Shown one piece after another: positions 38,463 through 47,443 of a stretch of 64,000 bases of DNA (positions within the stretch are counted from its first letter, which is position 1; the number at the start of each line of letters is the position of its first letter). The position numbers were made by a program, and so were the translations under genes. Source of the DNA: Alteribacillus sp. YIM 98480 (GTDB lineage: Bacteria > Bacillota > Bacilli > Bacillales > Marinococcaceae); contig NZ_VTOK01000014.1 of the NCBI RefSeq assembly GCF_009765375.1, positions 62,001 to 126,000 of the forward strand, in the 5' to 3' direction. The notes under the pieces were generated by a model. The model did not search any database. It was given only the letters and a program-made list of their open reading frames with translations, and was not told where the DNA came from.

Positions 38463-38798
38463 ATGCCTGGATCAAACAAAATTCAAAACCCAAAAACAGA
38501 AGTACCGCAAACACCTGAAATGAATGATCGTGATTTCTTAAATGATATGTTAACAACAGAAAAGTACATGACGGATTCATACAGCACCGCTATGAATGAG
38601 GCTAGTCACAAAGATTTTTATAACGATATTTCCTTAATTTTTAACGAAACTCAAAATGTCCAGCGTGACTTGTTTAATTTAATGTTTGAAAAAGGATGGT
38701 ACAGCTTTGAAGCTGCCGATCAGCAAACTATAGATCAAACCTTTCAGCAGTTCAGCGGATACAACAGCCAGCTTCCTACTGGAGGAATGACACAATAA
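38463..38798 (+). CDS. CotF-family spore coat protein
   Basis: A 111-residue coat protein with the CotF domain. The core MNDRDFLNDMLTTEKYMTDS and the Phe/Gln-rich second helix are typical, with a Gly/Thr/Gln tail. A strong AGAGGAGG precedes the ATG. It forms a two-gene unit with the YusN-like gene and is followed by a terminator. Confidence 0.85.
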   Translation: MPGSNKIQNPKTEVPQTPEMNDRDFLNDMLTTEKYMTDSYSTAMNEASHKDFYNDISLIFNETQNVQRDLFNLMFEKGWYSFEAADQQTIDQTFQQFSGYNSQLPTGGMTQ

Positions 38799-38811
38799 TC
38801 TTCAACTGAAT

Positions 38812-38842
38812 GGAGCTGTCCTAAGCGGGCAGCTTCTTTTTT
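38812..38842 (+). terminator. Terminator after the coat genes
   Basis: AGCTGTCC and GGGCAGCT pair with one G-T wobble and are followed by TCTTTTTT. Confidence 0.8.
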
Positions 38843-39152
38843 CGATTGAATAAAAGAACTCTTGTTCCTTTAAGCATGAGAGCAGGGTAACGAACATATG
38901 TTTCCAACAGAATAAAAATTTTTTAATTCTTTTTCCTCTCTTTTTATGTTTTTAAACCTTTTTTCGAAAATTTTTTTGGAATTTTTTTTAGGCTTCTATC
39001 ACTTGTCTTATCTGACTTACAGCATTTATTGGGTATAGAAGCTTAAATTTTTTTTATTTGTAGAGGTTTATTTAAAATTTTAGTTGGGTATCAGACCTAA
39101 CGACTCGCCATTTTCATTAAAATCTATGTAGTGGAAAAGGAGTGATGGTGTG
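38843..39152 (+). other. Gene-free AT-rich leader of ectD
   Basis: No gene is seen in this 300-nt interval. It is strikingly T-rich, with several runs of five or more T. GGGTAT occurs at 39031-39036 and again at 39086-39091; only the second has a matching -35 and is annotated as the likely ectD promoter. Confidence 0.6.
39066..39091 (+). promoter_or_regulatory. Sigma-B-like promoter upstream of ectD
   Basis: GTTTAT and GGGTAT are 14 nt apart, matching the sigma-B consensus GTTTAA-N12-15-GGGWAW at 11 of 12 positions. It lies about 60 nt before ectD and fits osmotic or general stress induction. Confidence 0.72.
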
Positions 39153-40097
39153 ATGGCAGTCGATAAATACCCTTCCAGACAAGGTCAACAGGCAAAAATC
39201 ATGGAAAGACAAGACCCTGTACTTCACCGTAACCCCGAATTCGCAGATGGTCCTTTAACAGAACAGGACTTAAAAGGTTTTGAAGAAAATGGCTACTTAA
39301 TGTTTGAAAAACTTTTTAACGATGACGAAGTAGCTATTATGAAAAGCGAATTGCGGCGCACAATGGATCTCAACCAAGAAAGAAACGCAGACGATGTAAT
39401 TAAAGAACCCGGCAGTAATGAAATTCGGTCCGTGTTTGAAATTCACAAAGACAGCGGTTTCTTTCAGGCGTTATCCAAAAACCATCGTATTGTGAAAGCA
39501 GCCCAGCAGCTGTTAGGCAGCCAAGTTTACATCACACAGTCCCGAATAAATTTTAAACCAGGCTTTAAAGGTAAGGAGTTTTACTGGCATTCGGACTTTG
39601 AGACTTGGCACGTAGAAGATGGCATGCCTAATATGCGTGCGGTAAGCTGCTCGATCATTCTAACGGATAACTATGAGTACAATGGCCCGCTCATGTTAAT
39701 TCCTGGATCTCAAAAATGGTACGTATCCTGCCCCGGTGAAACACCTGAAGATAATTACAAATCTTCGCTGCAAAAACAAGAAACCGGGGTACCGGATAAT
39801 GAAAGCATGAAATGGCTTGTAGATCAGGCGAATGGAAGAATTGACCGGGCAACTGGACCTGCCGGCTCTGTATTGTTCTTTGAATGTAATACGATGCACG
39901 GGTCTGCCGGCAATATTTCACCGTATCCGCGCAGTAATGTTTTCTTTGTATTTAATTCGATTGAAAACAAACTCACTAGTCCATATTCCGGCCAGTCTCC
40001 GCGTCCAGAATTCCTTGCAAACCGGGAAGATATTAAGCCTATTACACCAAACAAAGACCGTCTACAAACCTTTTCTAGCAGAATTGCTAGAAAATAA
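39153..40097 (+). CDS. ectD: Ectoine hydroxylase EctD
   Basis: A 314-residue Fe(II)/2-oxoglutarate dioxygenase that converts ectoine to 5-hydroxyectoine, an osmolyte and thermoprotectant. The EctD signature FYWHSDFETWHVEDGMPNMR holds the iron ligands His146 and Asp148, with the distal His near 249 in TMHGS. The length is that of characterised EctD proteins. ATG at 39153 or GTG at 39150 could start translation, both near AAGGAG. No ectA, ectB or ectC lies in this window, so ectoine must be made from a locus elsewhere or imported. Confidence 0.96.
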   Translation: MAVDKYPSRQGQQAKIMERQDPVLHRNPEFADGPLTEQDLKGFEENGYLMFEKLFNDDEVAIMKSELRRTMDLNQERNADDVIKEPGSNEIRSVFEIHKDSGFFQALSKNHRIVKAAQQLLGSQVYITQSRINFKPGFKGKEFYWHSDFETWHVEDGMPNMRAVSCSIILTDNYEYNGPLMLIPGSQKWYVSCPGETPEDNYKSSLQKQETGVPDNESMKWLVDQANGRIDRATGPAGSVLFFECNTMHGSAGNISPYPRSNVFFVFNSIENKLTSPYSGQSPRPEFLANREDIKPITPNKDRLQTFSSRIARK

Positions 40098-40109
40098 GTT
40101 AGAACAGAC

Positions 40110-40145
40110 GCTGCCCTTCATATGTCAGGGGCAGCTTTTTTTCGT
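40110..40145 (+). terminator. Terminator of ectD
   Basis: GCTGCCC and GGGCAGC form a 7-bp stem around a 12-nt loop, followed by seven T. Confidence 0.9.
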
Positions 40146-40250
40146 TCCAAATGGACATTTTATGTTTTGTACGTTCATTGGCCGGGAAGAAATGTTAAGA
40201 CTTAACATTAAACGAAAAAACGGCAGCAGTGAAGAAAGGAATAACACTCT

Positions 40251-41648
40251 ATGCGATTTAAAAATTTTTTACCTCGCCCTATTCGTAAATTGTCGAGTAT
40301 GTCCTACCGGCAAATTTGGTATGAACTTCGTGCTAACCTCTGGTTCAGCTCGCTAATATATGCAGTTTTTGCTGTTGTTCTTGTATTATTTTCCTATTGG
40401 CTTGATTTTACTACGGAGATAAAACAGTATCTTCCGGACATGTTTTTAACGAATTATCAGCTTACCTATATATTAGTCAGCACTTTGATTGCTGGTATCC
40501 TTACCTTAAACGCATTTACGTTTAATTCTATTCTGGTTGTCTTAACAAGTTTCTCTGGCCAATTTTCTCCACGCATGCTGTCAAGCTTTGTTTCCGACCG
40601 TCGTACACAGCATGTAATCGGCATTTTTAATGCTTGTTTTCTTTATGTTCTTATAGCATTCTTTTTAATAAATGAAGAAGAAAACGGTATGTATGTTGCT
40701 ATTCCGCTTTTTACCGTCGCTTCAGCTTTTTTAGCTTTATCAAACTTTGTATTTTTCATCAATCATGCTGTTAAATGGATGCAGGTACCTAACCTGACAA
40801 ACAACATGAAATACGAATCACAAAAAACGATTTTGCGTACCTTATTAAAAGATTTAGAGCCTTATCGAACGAAGGAACCTAATCATACGGAAAAAGATTT
40901 GAATGAAAGGGAAGGACATGTTATTGCAGCTAATGCTTCTGGTTTTATTCAAATATTTGATTACAAACATTTAATTCAAGAAGCCAAAAGAGATAAAATC
41001 ATTTTACGGCTCGAACGCCGGATCGGAGACTTTGTAACAGAAGGCATGCCTATCATCACATATTGGAAAATAGATGATACCGCTGTTAATGAATTTAAGT
41101 ACAGAAGACTTATATACTTGGGGCCGAAAAAAACAGAAGTGCAAGATTTGGAGTTTGGTGTAAATAAGCTAACAGAAATCGCAATTAAAGCCATAGGAAA
41201 TAGTGATCCAAACACAGCGAATAATGCAATATATCAACTAGCAGACTTACTGGTCTCGATTTCGAAAGTTACCAGATTCACTCCCTATTTAACTGATACC
41301 GATCATAAACTTCGCCTTATTATTAAAGATGAGTCATTTGATTATTACTTATACTCTGCCTTTTCTCAAATAAGTGTATACGCTAAAAATGAACCTTTTT
41401 TAACGACAAATATATTGGAGGCCTTAACGATTCTTTCGCATTCGGTACCTCCAGAGAATCATCTTTGCTGCTGGGAATTTGCAAAAACAGTTGCAAGAGG
41501 GTATCAGGAAGGCTTCACCTATGCCTACAATGAACAAAGGTTTTATAATAGTTTAAAGGGTATTGCAAAAAAAACGGGTTACTTAGATAAATATGAAGAG
41601 TTTGAACAAGAAATCAAATCAAAGATGAACAACGTCATTGATAAATAA
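40251..41648 (+). CDS. DUF2254 family membrane protein
   Basis: A 465-residue protein of the DUF2254 family. Four hydrophobic segments lie in the first 190 residues (about 33-52, 68-100, 120-140 and 148-170). Between them are the family's TLNAFTFNSILVVLTSFSGQ and FSPRMLSSFVSDRRTQHVIG. The C-terminal 270 residues are predicted to be cytoplasmic. No function is established for the family. The start has GAAAGGAAT upstream, a modest site. It stands alone after ectD. Confidence 0.85.
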   Translation: MRFKNFLPRPIRKLSSMSYRQIWYELRANLWFSSLIYAVFAVVLVLFSYWLDFTTEIKQYLPDMFLTNYQLTYILVSTLIAGILTLNAFTFNSILVVLTSFSGQFSPRMLSSFVSDRRTQHVIGIFNACFLYVLIAFFLINEEENGMYVAIPLFTVASAFLALSNFVFFINHAVKWMQVPNLTNNMKYESQKTILRTLLKDLEPYRTKEPNHTEKDLNEREGHVIAANASGFIQIFDYKHLIQEAKRDKIILRLERRIGDFVTEGMPIITYWKIDDTAVNEFKYRRLIYLGPKKTEVQDLEFGVNKLTEIAIKAIGNSDPNTANNAIYQLADLLVSISKVTRFTPYLTDTDHKLRLIIKDESFDYYLYSAFSQISVYAKNEPFLTTNILEALTILSHSVPPENHLCCWEFAKTVARGYQEGFTYAYNEQRFYNSLKGIAKKTGYLDKYEEFEQEIKSKMNNVIDK

Positions 41649-41694
41649 TATAAATGGGGCTGTCCCAAAAGGTTTTTTTCAGCTGAAGTTAATT

Positions 41695-41863
41695 AAGAAA
41701 AGCGCAAGCGCCTTGCTCACGAGCGACAAGTTCTGGAGGGTCGGCATATGGAAAGCTGATCTTTGCTTTCCATTGACGAACCGAAGGAATCTCGAACGAG
41801 TAGGCGCTGAAGCTAAACATCAAAAAAACGCCAACTATTTATAATTTCTTACCTTTTAAAAAA
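41695..41863 (+). repeat. Intergenic repeat, short form (copy F)
   Basis: About 169 bp. It has the left end AAGAAAAGCGCAAGCGCC, the central ATGGAAAGC/GCTTTCCAT hairpin and the right end GCGCTGAAGCTAAACATC with TTTATAATTTCTTACC. It lies between two halves of a possible terminator stem: GGGCTGTCCC at 41657-41666 and GGGTCAGCCC at 41883-41892. Confidence 0.92.
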
Positions 41864-41866
41864 TGC

Positions 41867-41892
41867 AGCCGACCCGACTTATGGGTCAGCCC
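41867..41892 (-). terminator. Terminator of the small membrane protein gene
   Basis: On the minus strand GCTGACCC pairs with GGGTCGGC through one wobble and is followed by TGCATTTTTT. The same right arm could instead pair with GGGCTGTCCC on the far side of repeat F. Confidence 0.65.
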
Positions 41893-41896
41893 TGTT

Positions 41897-42097
41897 TTAT
41901 TCTTCTTGTTTTTCATGATTTCTGCTAGAAGAATGCTGCGATAATAGCAGCCCATAAAGCATCGCAAAAACCATGCCGCCAAACCCGATCATTTGAAAAG
42001 CTGTACTTTGTGAGTTTTGAAATTGAACCGTACCTATAAAAAATAGAAGTACAAAGGCAGTCATCATAATAAAAGTCCATAACATCGGCTGTTTCAT
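41897..42097 (-). CDS. Small two-helix membrane protein, unknown
   Basis: A 66-residue protein with two membrane helices (about residues 7-24 and 34-54) joined by QFQNSQSTAFQ. The charged C terminus is RNHEKQEE. I do not recognise the family. A good ribosome site GGGAGTGAG precedes the ATG, and a terminator follows 5 nt after the stop, so the gene looks genuine. It is convergent with the DUF2254 gene. Confidence 0.65.
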   Translation of the reverse strand: MKQPMLWTFIMMTAFVLLFFIGTVQFQNSQSTAFQMIGFGGMVFAMLYGLLLSQHSSSRNHEKQEE

Positions 42098-42262
42098 AAT
42101 CTCACTCCCATTTTCATGTTATCTTTCCATGATATGTGTTCGCGTTTGAAATAATGCAGAGATTTTTTTAGATGTTATGCTGTTTTTCCGTATTCTACCT
42201 TTTTAAAACCTGTTTATATATATTTTTTGTAAATAATCTTCCAGAGAATTTCTGTAAAGAAC

Positions 42263-42378
42263 AAAAGCGCAAGCGCCCTGAAAAGCCGCGACAGGTTCTG
42301 GACCTTTCGTGCAGGGTCGCCTGCGGCCCGGAGTCGAAAGGGAAGAAACCCCGAGCGGCTGGGCGCTGAAGCTAGACG
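42263..42378 (+). repeat. Intergenic repeat, variant form (copy G)
   Basis: It shares the left end AAAAGCGCAAGCGCCCTG and the right end GGCTGGGCGCTGAAGCTAGAC with the family. The interior differs: GCGACAGGTTCTGG, then CTTTCG and CGAAAG arms around GCAGGGTCGCCTGCGGCCC. The same interior occurs in copy I. The AT-rich tail is missing. It lies in the 380-nt gap between two minus-strand genes. Confidence 0.85.
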
Positions 42379-42476
42379 CGGCCAAAATGATATGGAAATA
42401 GTTATCCACAATTGAAAAAAATATAATTTCCTAGACAATGAAAAAGCACACCTATGACAAGGCATGCTGTTAAGTT

Positions 42477-43352
42477 TTATTCCTTAATGTAAAGATTCCC
42501 GCTTACCGATTTCAAATGGATGAGCACATCACCTGCTCCTTTTGTTCCTTTCAAGCTTCTATTTCCGCTTTGTTCTATTGTATCTAAGGCTACGTCATTT
42601 CTAATATCGCCGCTTACGACTGAAACACATAAACGAACATTTTCTTGTCCTACTTGAAGATCGACATCACCGGAAGTAACATTCATTCGAACATCGTTTT
42701 TTATTTCTTTCCATTGTACATTTATATTGCCTGACGTTACATTGGCTGTAAGCGGTCCGGTATAATCGTTTATGTTAATGTTTCCAGAGATTGTTTCCAC
42801 TGCTGCCTTGTCGGTTTGTACGTCATTGAGAGTAAGATTACCTGATTTTGCTGACAAATCTATTTCTTCTGTTTTTATATTCGTCATATACGTATCACCA
42901 GAAGCGATATCTGTCTGTATGGATTTATACCTTTTTTCTTGTTCATTTTCAAAGCGGAAATCACTCGACCCCCCGTGTATCGAAAGACGGCCTTTAAACG
43001 CTTCTGGAATCGTAACAACCCAATTAGAATTTTCACCTAAAGTGAAAAAAGAAAACCAATGCTGTTTTGGCTGAGTAATTTTTACTGCATGACTATCTTG
43101 AGTGATTTTCACATCATTGTCTTTATTACGTGCAGAAGTCTCAATGCTTACTGTATCTTTATCATGCGTTTGTATAGTAACATCACTCGATAATGCATTA
43201 ATCTGTATACTGTCTGCTTCTTGTAGTGTTTCTTCTAAATGTTTATTAGAACTAGCTATTCCGGGTACATAATTGCTGACATTTGCCAATAACGTTGCAG
43301 CTAATATAACAAACCCTATCAATACAAGAATCAAACCGGCTAACCTGCGCAT
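42477..43352 (-). CDS. DUF4097 adhesin-like protein, LiaG/YvlB-like
   Basis: A 291-residue protein with one N-terminal membrane helix (about residues 5-24) and an extracytoplasmic DUF4097 beta-helix. The repeats NVTSGNINVQ, NVTSGDVDLQ and VVSGDIRNDV show the family's stacked pattern. LiaG and YvlB, of envelope-stress loci, are relatives. It follows a small membrane-protein gene by 28 nt, a layout like the liaIHG or yvlABCD operons, but no response-regulator pair is adjacent. A cell-envelope stress role is inferred. Confidence 0.75.
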   Translation of the reverse strand: MRRLAGLILVLIGFVILAATLLANVSNYVPGIASSNKHLEETLQEADSIQINALSSDVTIQTHDKDTVSIETSARNKDNDVKITQDSHAVKITQPKQHWFSFFTLGENSNWVVTIPEAFKGRLSIHGGSSDFRFENEQEKRYKSIQTDIASGDTYMTNIKTEEIDLSAKSGNLTLNDVQTDKAAVETISGNININDYTGPLTANVTSGNINVQWKEIKNDVRMNVTSGDVDLQVGQENVRLCVSVVSGDIRNDVALDTIEQSGNRSLKGTKGAGDVLIHLKSVSGNLYIKE

Positions 43353-43380
43353 GATTTTCCCTCTTTTTCATTTCATATTA

Positions 43381-43698
43381 TCAACTTATCACCGTCGAAT
43401 CAGCTTTTTTTCGTTTCAAATAATTCCTAACTACATAGAACACGATGATAAAACAAGTTATTGCTATAAAAGCGGGCAGGCCCCCTGTCAGCATAAATGA
43501 TCCTGCTAGAATAAAACCTAATCCAGTTCCTATCATCATTTTCGATTGTTCTTTTTTAAGAAGCTTTGCTCCGGCATAAAAACTTGTTCCCGCTAAACAA
43601 AGGGTAAGAATAGAAAAAACACGGTCTTCTAATAATATAAATATGGCCAGCAGTACCACTGCCCCTGCCACTATTTTATTCCGCTTCTTATCAAGCAT
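43381..43698 (-). CDS. Small membrane protein, LiaI/LiaF-N-like
   Basis: A 105-residue protein with four short hydrophobic segments separated by basic turns (DKKRNK, KKEQSK, YLKRKK). The pattern resembles LiaI or the N-terminal domain of LiaF. The strong site AGGAGGAG precedes the ATG. It is the first gene of a pair with the DUF4097 protein. Divergent from ilvD. I give no symbol because LiaF and LiaRS are absent. Confidence 0.65.
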   Translation of the reverse strand: MLDKKRNKIVAGAVVLLAIFILLEDRVFSILTLCLAGTSFYAGAKLLKKEQSKMMIGTGLGFILAGSFMLTGGLPAFIAITCFIIVFYVVRNYLKRKKADSTVIS

Positions 43699-43782
43699 GA
43701 ATACTCCTCCTGTTTTCTATCTGTTAATCTTTATTTTAAGGCAGGAGATTTTGTAACGCACCATAATCTGGGAGGATTTTCG

Positions 43783-43800
43783 ATCCGTCTGAAGACGGAT
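43783..43800. repeat. Perfect 8-nt inverted repeat between divergent genes
   Basis: ATCCGTCT and AGACGGAT flank GA between the LiaI-like gene and ilvD. It is not followed by a clear T run and may be an operator for either side. Confidence 0.5.
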
Positions 43801-43822
43801 AATGTTTTCCAATTTTCCATAT

Positions 43823-43851
43823 TTGATTGAAAGAGATTATCCTAGTATTAT
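43823..43851 (+). promoter_or_regulatory. Sigma-A promoter of ilvD
   Basis: TTGATT and TATTAT are 17 nt apart, giving an ilvD leader of about 80 nt. Confidence 0.7.
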
Positions 43852-43873
43852 TATACATAGTAGACGTTACACT

Positions 43874-43888
43874 ATTTTTCTGAACATA
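43874..43888. promoter_or_regulatory. Candidate CodY box in the ilvD leader
   Basis: ATTTTTCTGAACATA matches the CodY consensus with three mismatches and lies downstream of the promoter, a repressing position. Branched-chain amino acid genes are classic CodY targets. No T-box leader is seen. Confidence 0.45.
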
Positions 43889-43934
43889 CACAGAATTTTT
43901 ACAAAGCAATTAATCGGAGAGAGGAAGGAAGACA

Positions 43935-45632
43935 ATGGAAAAAAGCAAAAAAGATTTGCGTATACGAAGCAAAGTAATAAGTGAAGGTGTCAATCGCGTT
44001 CCAAACCGTTCCATGCTTCGGGCTGTTGGCTTTGAAGACGAAGACTTTAAAAAACCAATGGTTGGTGTGGCTAGTACCTGGAGTGAAGTGACTCCATGTA
44101 ACATACATATTGACAAGCTCGCACGCCAAGCAAAAACCGGAGCAGCAGAAAATGGCGGGGCTCCTCTTATTTTTAACACGATCACTGTTTCTGATGGAAT
44201 TGCAATGGGACACGAAGGAATGAGCTATTCCCTTCCGAGCCGTGAAATTATTGCAGATTCGATTGAAACAGTTGTAGGAGCAGAACGCCTGGATGGTTAT
44301 GTAGCGATAGGCGGATGTGATAAAACAACTCCTGCATGTCTGATGGCAATCGGCCGAATGAACCTGCCGTCCGTTTATATTTACGGTGGTACAATTCAGC
44401 CAGGCAAGTTAAATGGAAACGATATTGATATTGTTTCTTCTTTTGAAGCAGTTGGCCAGCACCAGCAAGGCATTATTAATGATGAAGAACTGCATCAAGT
44501 AGAGTGCAATGCGTGTCCGGGAGCAGGTGCATGCGGAGGTATGTACACAGCCAATACGATGGCAGCTGCTGTAGAAGCAATGGGTATGAGTATTCCTGGT
44601 TCCTCTTCTACTCCGGCAGTTTATGATTATAAAGAAATAGAAGCAAAAGAAGCAGGAGCTTTAGTAACAGAATTGCTTGAAAAAGAAATTTACCCTCGGG
44701 ATATTATGACAAAAGAGGCGTTCGAAAACGCTATTACCGTTGTGATGGCCCTCGGCGGCTCGACAAACGCCTTTTTACATCTTCTTGCTATTGCTCATTC
44801 GGCAGACGTAGATTTGAGTTATGACGACTTTGAAAGAATTCGTAAAAACGTTCCTCATATTGCTGATTTAAAGCCAAGCGGAAAATACGTCATGCAAGAC
44901 CTTTACTTGGCAGGCGGTGTGCCGGCTGTAATGAAATTATTGCTTGAAGAAGGACTTCTTCACGGAGACTGCCTCACAGTTACCGGTAAAACACTGGCAG
45001 AAAACCTAAAAGAAGCACCTAGCCTTAAAGAAGGACAAGACATTATTTATCCGCTCAGCAATCCAATCAAACCTAACGGGCCTCTAGTTGTATTAAAAGG
45101 AAACCTTGCCCCAGAGGGTGCTGTAGCAAAAATGTCCGGTCAAAAAATCAGCAGGTTTGAAGGAACAGCTAAAGTGTACGACAGTGAAGCCACTGCAACA
45201 GAAGCGATTACAAACAATGAAATCAAAGAAGGCGACGTTCTCGTTATCCGCAATGTCGGTCCAAAAGGCGGACCAGGTATGCCTGAAATGCTTTCCGTTA
45301 CAGCTATGATTGTCGGAAAAGGGCTTGGCGGCAAAGTCGCTCTTATTACAGACGGGCGTTTCTCCGGCGGTTCTCACGGCTTTGTTATCGGCCACGTAGC
45401 GCCTGAAGCTGCTGCCGGCGGCCCAATCGGATTGCTTGCAACCGGAGACAAAGTTACGATCGACAGCGATACGCAGGAAATTAATTTTGAAGTATCGGAT
45501 GAAGAGCTTGATAAACGTGCGCGTGAATGGAAAGCTCCTGAACCTAGATACAAAACAGGATCCCTTGCAAAATATGCTAAATTAGTCGCTTCAAGTGCTC
45601 GTGGAGCGGTGACAGATCATAATTTAGATTAA
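43935..45632 (+). CDS. ilvD: Dihydroxy-acid dehydratase
   Basis: A 565-residue IlvD that dehydrates dihydroxy-isovalerate and -methylvalerate in valine and isoleucine synthesis. The Fe-S cysteines are in [10 protein letters not shown] and [19 protein letters not shown], and the C-terminal catalytic serine region is [15 protein letters not shown]. Alternative names in the family cover sugar-acid dehydratases, but this sequence reads as IlvD. It is a single gene, with a terminator after it. The site GGAGAGAGGAAGG precedes the ATG. Confidence 0.96.
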   Translation: MEKSKKDLRIRSKVISEGVNRVPNRSMLRAVGFEDEDFKKPMVGVASTWSEVTPCNIHIDKLARQAKTGAAENGGAPLIFNTITVSDGIAMGHEGMSYSLPSREIIADSIETVVGAERLDGYVAIGGCDKTTPACLMAIGRMNLPSVYIYGGTIQPGKLNGNDIDIVSSFEAVGQHQQGIINDEELHQVECNACPGAGACGGMYTANTMAAAVEAMGMSIPGSSSTPAVYDYKEIEAKEAGALVTELLEKEIYPRDIMTKEAFENAITVVMALGGSTNAFLHLLAIAHSADVDLSYDDFERIRKNVPHIADLKPSGKYVMQDLYLAGGVPAVMKLLLEEGLLHGDCLTVTGKTLAENLKEAPSLKEGQDIIYPLSNPIKPNGPLVVLKGNLAPEGAVAKMSGQKISRFEGTAKVYDSEATATEAITNNEIKEGDVLVIRNVGPKGGPGMPEMLSVTAMIVGKGLGGKVALITDGRFSGGSHGFVIGHVAPEAAAGGPIGLLATGDKVTIDSDTQEINFEVSDEELDKRAREWKAPEPRYKTGSLAKYAKLVASSARGAVTDHNLD

Positions 45633-45652
45633 CAGAGGATTTCCTAATGAAT

Positions 45653-45695
45653 AAAAGCAGCTTAAGCGTTAAACACACGCTAAGCTGCTTTTTGT
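45653..45695 (+). terminator. Terminator of ilvD
   Basis: GCAGCTTAAGCG and CGCTAAGCTGC pair almost perfectly, with a flanking AAA/TTT, and are followed by TTTTTG. Confidence 0.9.
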
Positions 45696-45701
45696 TTATC
45701 A

Positions 45702-46664
45702 CTATGGAGAGATGGCTTCTTCTGCTTCTTTTGCCATTTCCGAAACGGACGCTAATCCCCCGCCTGATAGGTACCAGTAGTTTGGATCAAGATAAAAGAT
45801 GTTATCATTTTCATATGCTTTTGATTGTTTGACGATCTCATTTTCGATAACTTGTTGTGCGGATGACTCTCCTCCTACTGCTGCCCCGCGGTCCACGACA
45901 AATAAGTAATCAGGATTTTCTTCTGCAATATATTCAAAAGAAATACTTTGTCCATGCGTAGAGGCTTCTATATTTTGATCCGCTTCGGCAAACCCAAACT
46001 CATCATGAAGAATTCCAAAGCGGGAACCAGCTCCATAGGCACTCACTTTTCCGTCATTGGCTAATACAATCAAGGCTTCTTCTTCTAATGCAGATGCCTT
46101 TTCTTGTAATTGTTCAATGTCTTCTTTTACTGCAGACAGCTCTTCTTCTGCTTCTTCTTCTTTATCGAAAATTTCAGCTAACGTTTGAACGTTTGCTTCA
46201 AAGGAAGAAATATAATTTTCCGTGTCTACCGCTAAATATATCGTAGGTGCAATTTTACTTAACTCCTCATAAGCATCAGATTGGCGGCCGGAAATAACTA
46301 TAAGACCAGGGTCCATTTCTGCAATTTTTTCAAAATCGGGTTCTTTTAATCCCCCTGCATTTTCATAATCGGAGCTTTCGTATTTTTCTAAGTATGAAGG
46401 AATATTGGCTTGCGGCACCCCGCTAACTTCTACTCCTAATTGATCTAACGTATCAAGTGATCCAAAATCAAACACAACTACGTCTTCAGGATTTTTTTCA
46501 ACGGTTGTTTCCCCTAGTTCATGTTCTACTGTTAGTTCTTCCGATTGATCAGCCTCCGCCTTTGCATCGCCTGCTGCTTCTTCCTCTGCTTCTCCTTCAC
46601 CGCACGCTGCCATTACACCGAGTAAAAGAGCCCATAACAATAATACACCAAGCTTTTTCTTCAT
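45702..46664 (-). CDS. Siderophore-binding lipoprotein, YclQ/FatB-like
   Basis: A 320-residue FecB/FatB-type binding lipoprotein. The signal peptide MKKKLGVLLLWALLL ends with lipobox MAAC. A Glu-rich linker precedes the core ELGETTVEKNPEDVVVFDFG. The closest pattern I know is YclQ, the petrobactin-binding protein. The start is chosen at MKKKLG, after AAGGAGGAG. It is the last gene of a yclNOPQ-type operon, 24 nt after the ATPase gene. Confidence 0.88.
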   Translation of the reverse strand: MKKKLGVLLLWALLLGVMAACGEGEAEEEAAGDAKAEADQSEELTVEHELGETTVEKNPEDVVVFDFGSLDTLDQLGVEVSGVPQANIPSYLEKYESSDYENAGGLKEPDFEKIAEMDPGLIVISGRQSDAYEELSKIAPTIYLAVDTENYISSFEANVQTLAEIFDKEEEAEEELSAVKEDIEQLQEKASALEEEALIVLANDGKVSAYGAGSRFGILHDEFGFAEADQNIEASTHGQSISFEYIAEENPDYLFVVDRGAAVGGESSAQQVIENEIVKQSKAYENDNIFYLDPNYWYLSGGGLASVSEMAKEAEEAISP

Positions 46665-46687
46665 ATCTGTTCTCCTCCTTATATTAA

Positions 46688-47443
46688 TTAAAAGTACACA
46701 CAAATTTTTCTTTGATTGATTTGCTGAATGGTCATATCCATGTCATAAATATCTTTTAAGACGTCTCTATTAATAATTTCATCTGTCCTTCCCTCTTTGA
46801 CCACTTTTCCATGTTTCATAGCTACAATGTAATCGGAATAACAAGACGCGAAATTAATATCATGAACAACCAGTATTACTGTTTTTCCAAGATCATCGAC
46901 AAGCTGGCGGAGCACTTTCATAATCTGCACGGAATGCCGCATATCAAGATTGTTCAACGGCTCATCTAAAAGAATATATTCTGTATTTTGAGCAATCACC
47001 ATAGCGATAAACGCCCGCTGTCTTTGGCCGCCGCTCAGCTGATCTAAAAAAGCATCTTCCATCTTCTCAAGCTCCATGTATGAAATAGCTTCGTTAATAA
47101 AGTCCCAATCTTCGTCTGTTAACTTTCCTTGAGAATACGGAAAACGGCCAAAACTAACCAAATCTTTTACCGTAAGGCGTATATTCAAATAATTAGACTG
47201 TTTAAGAATAGAGATTTTTTTGGCCAGTTCTTTGCTTGGTGTCTGTGCTACTTCTTGATTGTCTATGAGCACTTCTCCGCTGTCTTTTGAAATCAAACGA
47301 CTGACCATGGATAAAAGCGTACTTTTTCCCGCTCCGTTCGGACCAATAAATGTAGTAATTTTCCCTTTTTCAATGGAAACAGAGACATTTTCCACCACAC
47401 TTTTTTCCGCATACTGCTTGAAAATGTTTTTTACTTTTACCAT
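46688..47443 (-). CDS. Iron-siderophore ABC transporter ATPase, YclP-like
   Basis: A 251-residue FecE-type ATPase. Walker A is GPNGAGKST, the signature LSGGQRQRAFIA and Walker B ends ILLDEPLNNLD. It overlaps the permease gene by 7 nt. Order and length fit YclP of the petrobactin importer. Confidence 0.9.
   Translation of the reverse strand: MVKVKNIFKQYAEKSVVENVSVSIEKGKITTFIGPNGAGKSTLLSMVSRLISKDSGEVLIDNQEVAQTPSKELAKKISILKQSNYLNIRLTVKDLVSFGRFPYSQGKLTDEDWDFINEAISYMELEKMEDAFLDQLSGGQRQRAFIAMVIAQNTEYILLDEPLNNLDMRHSVQIMKVLRQLVDDLGKTVILVVHDINFASCYSDYIVAMKHGKVVKEGRTDEIINRDVLKDIYDMDMTIQQINQRKICVYF

Noticed and set aside
43699-43934. T-box leader before ilvD
   Set aside because: No T-box sequence or antiterminator is seen; the leader is only about 80 nt from the promoter.
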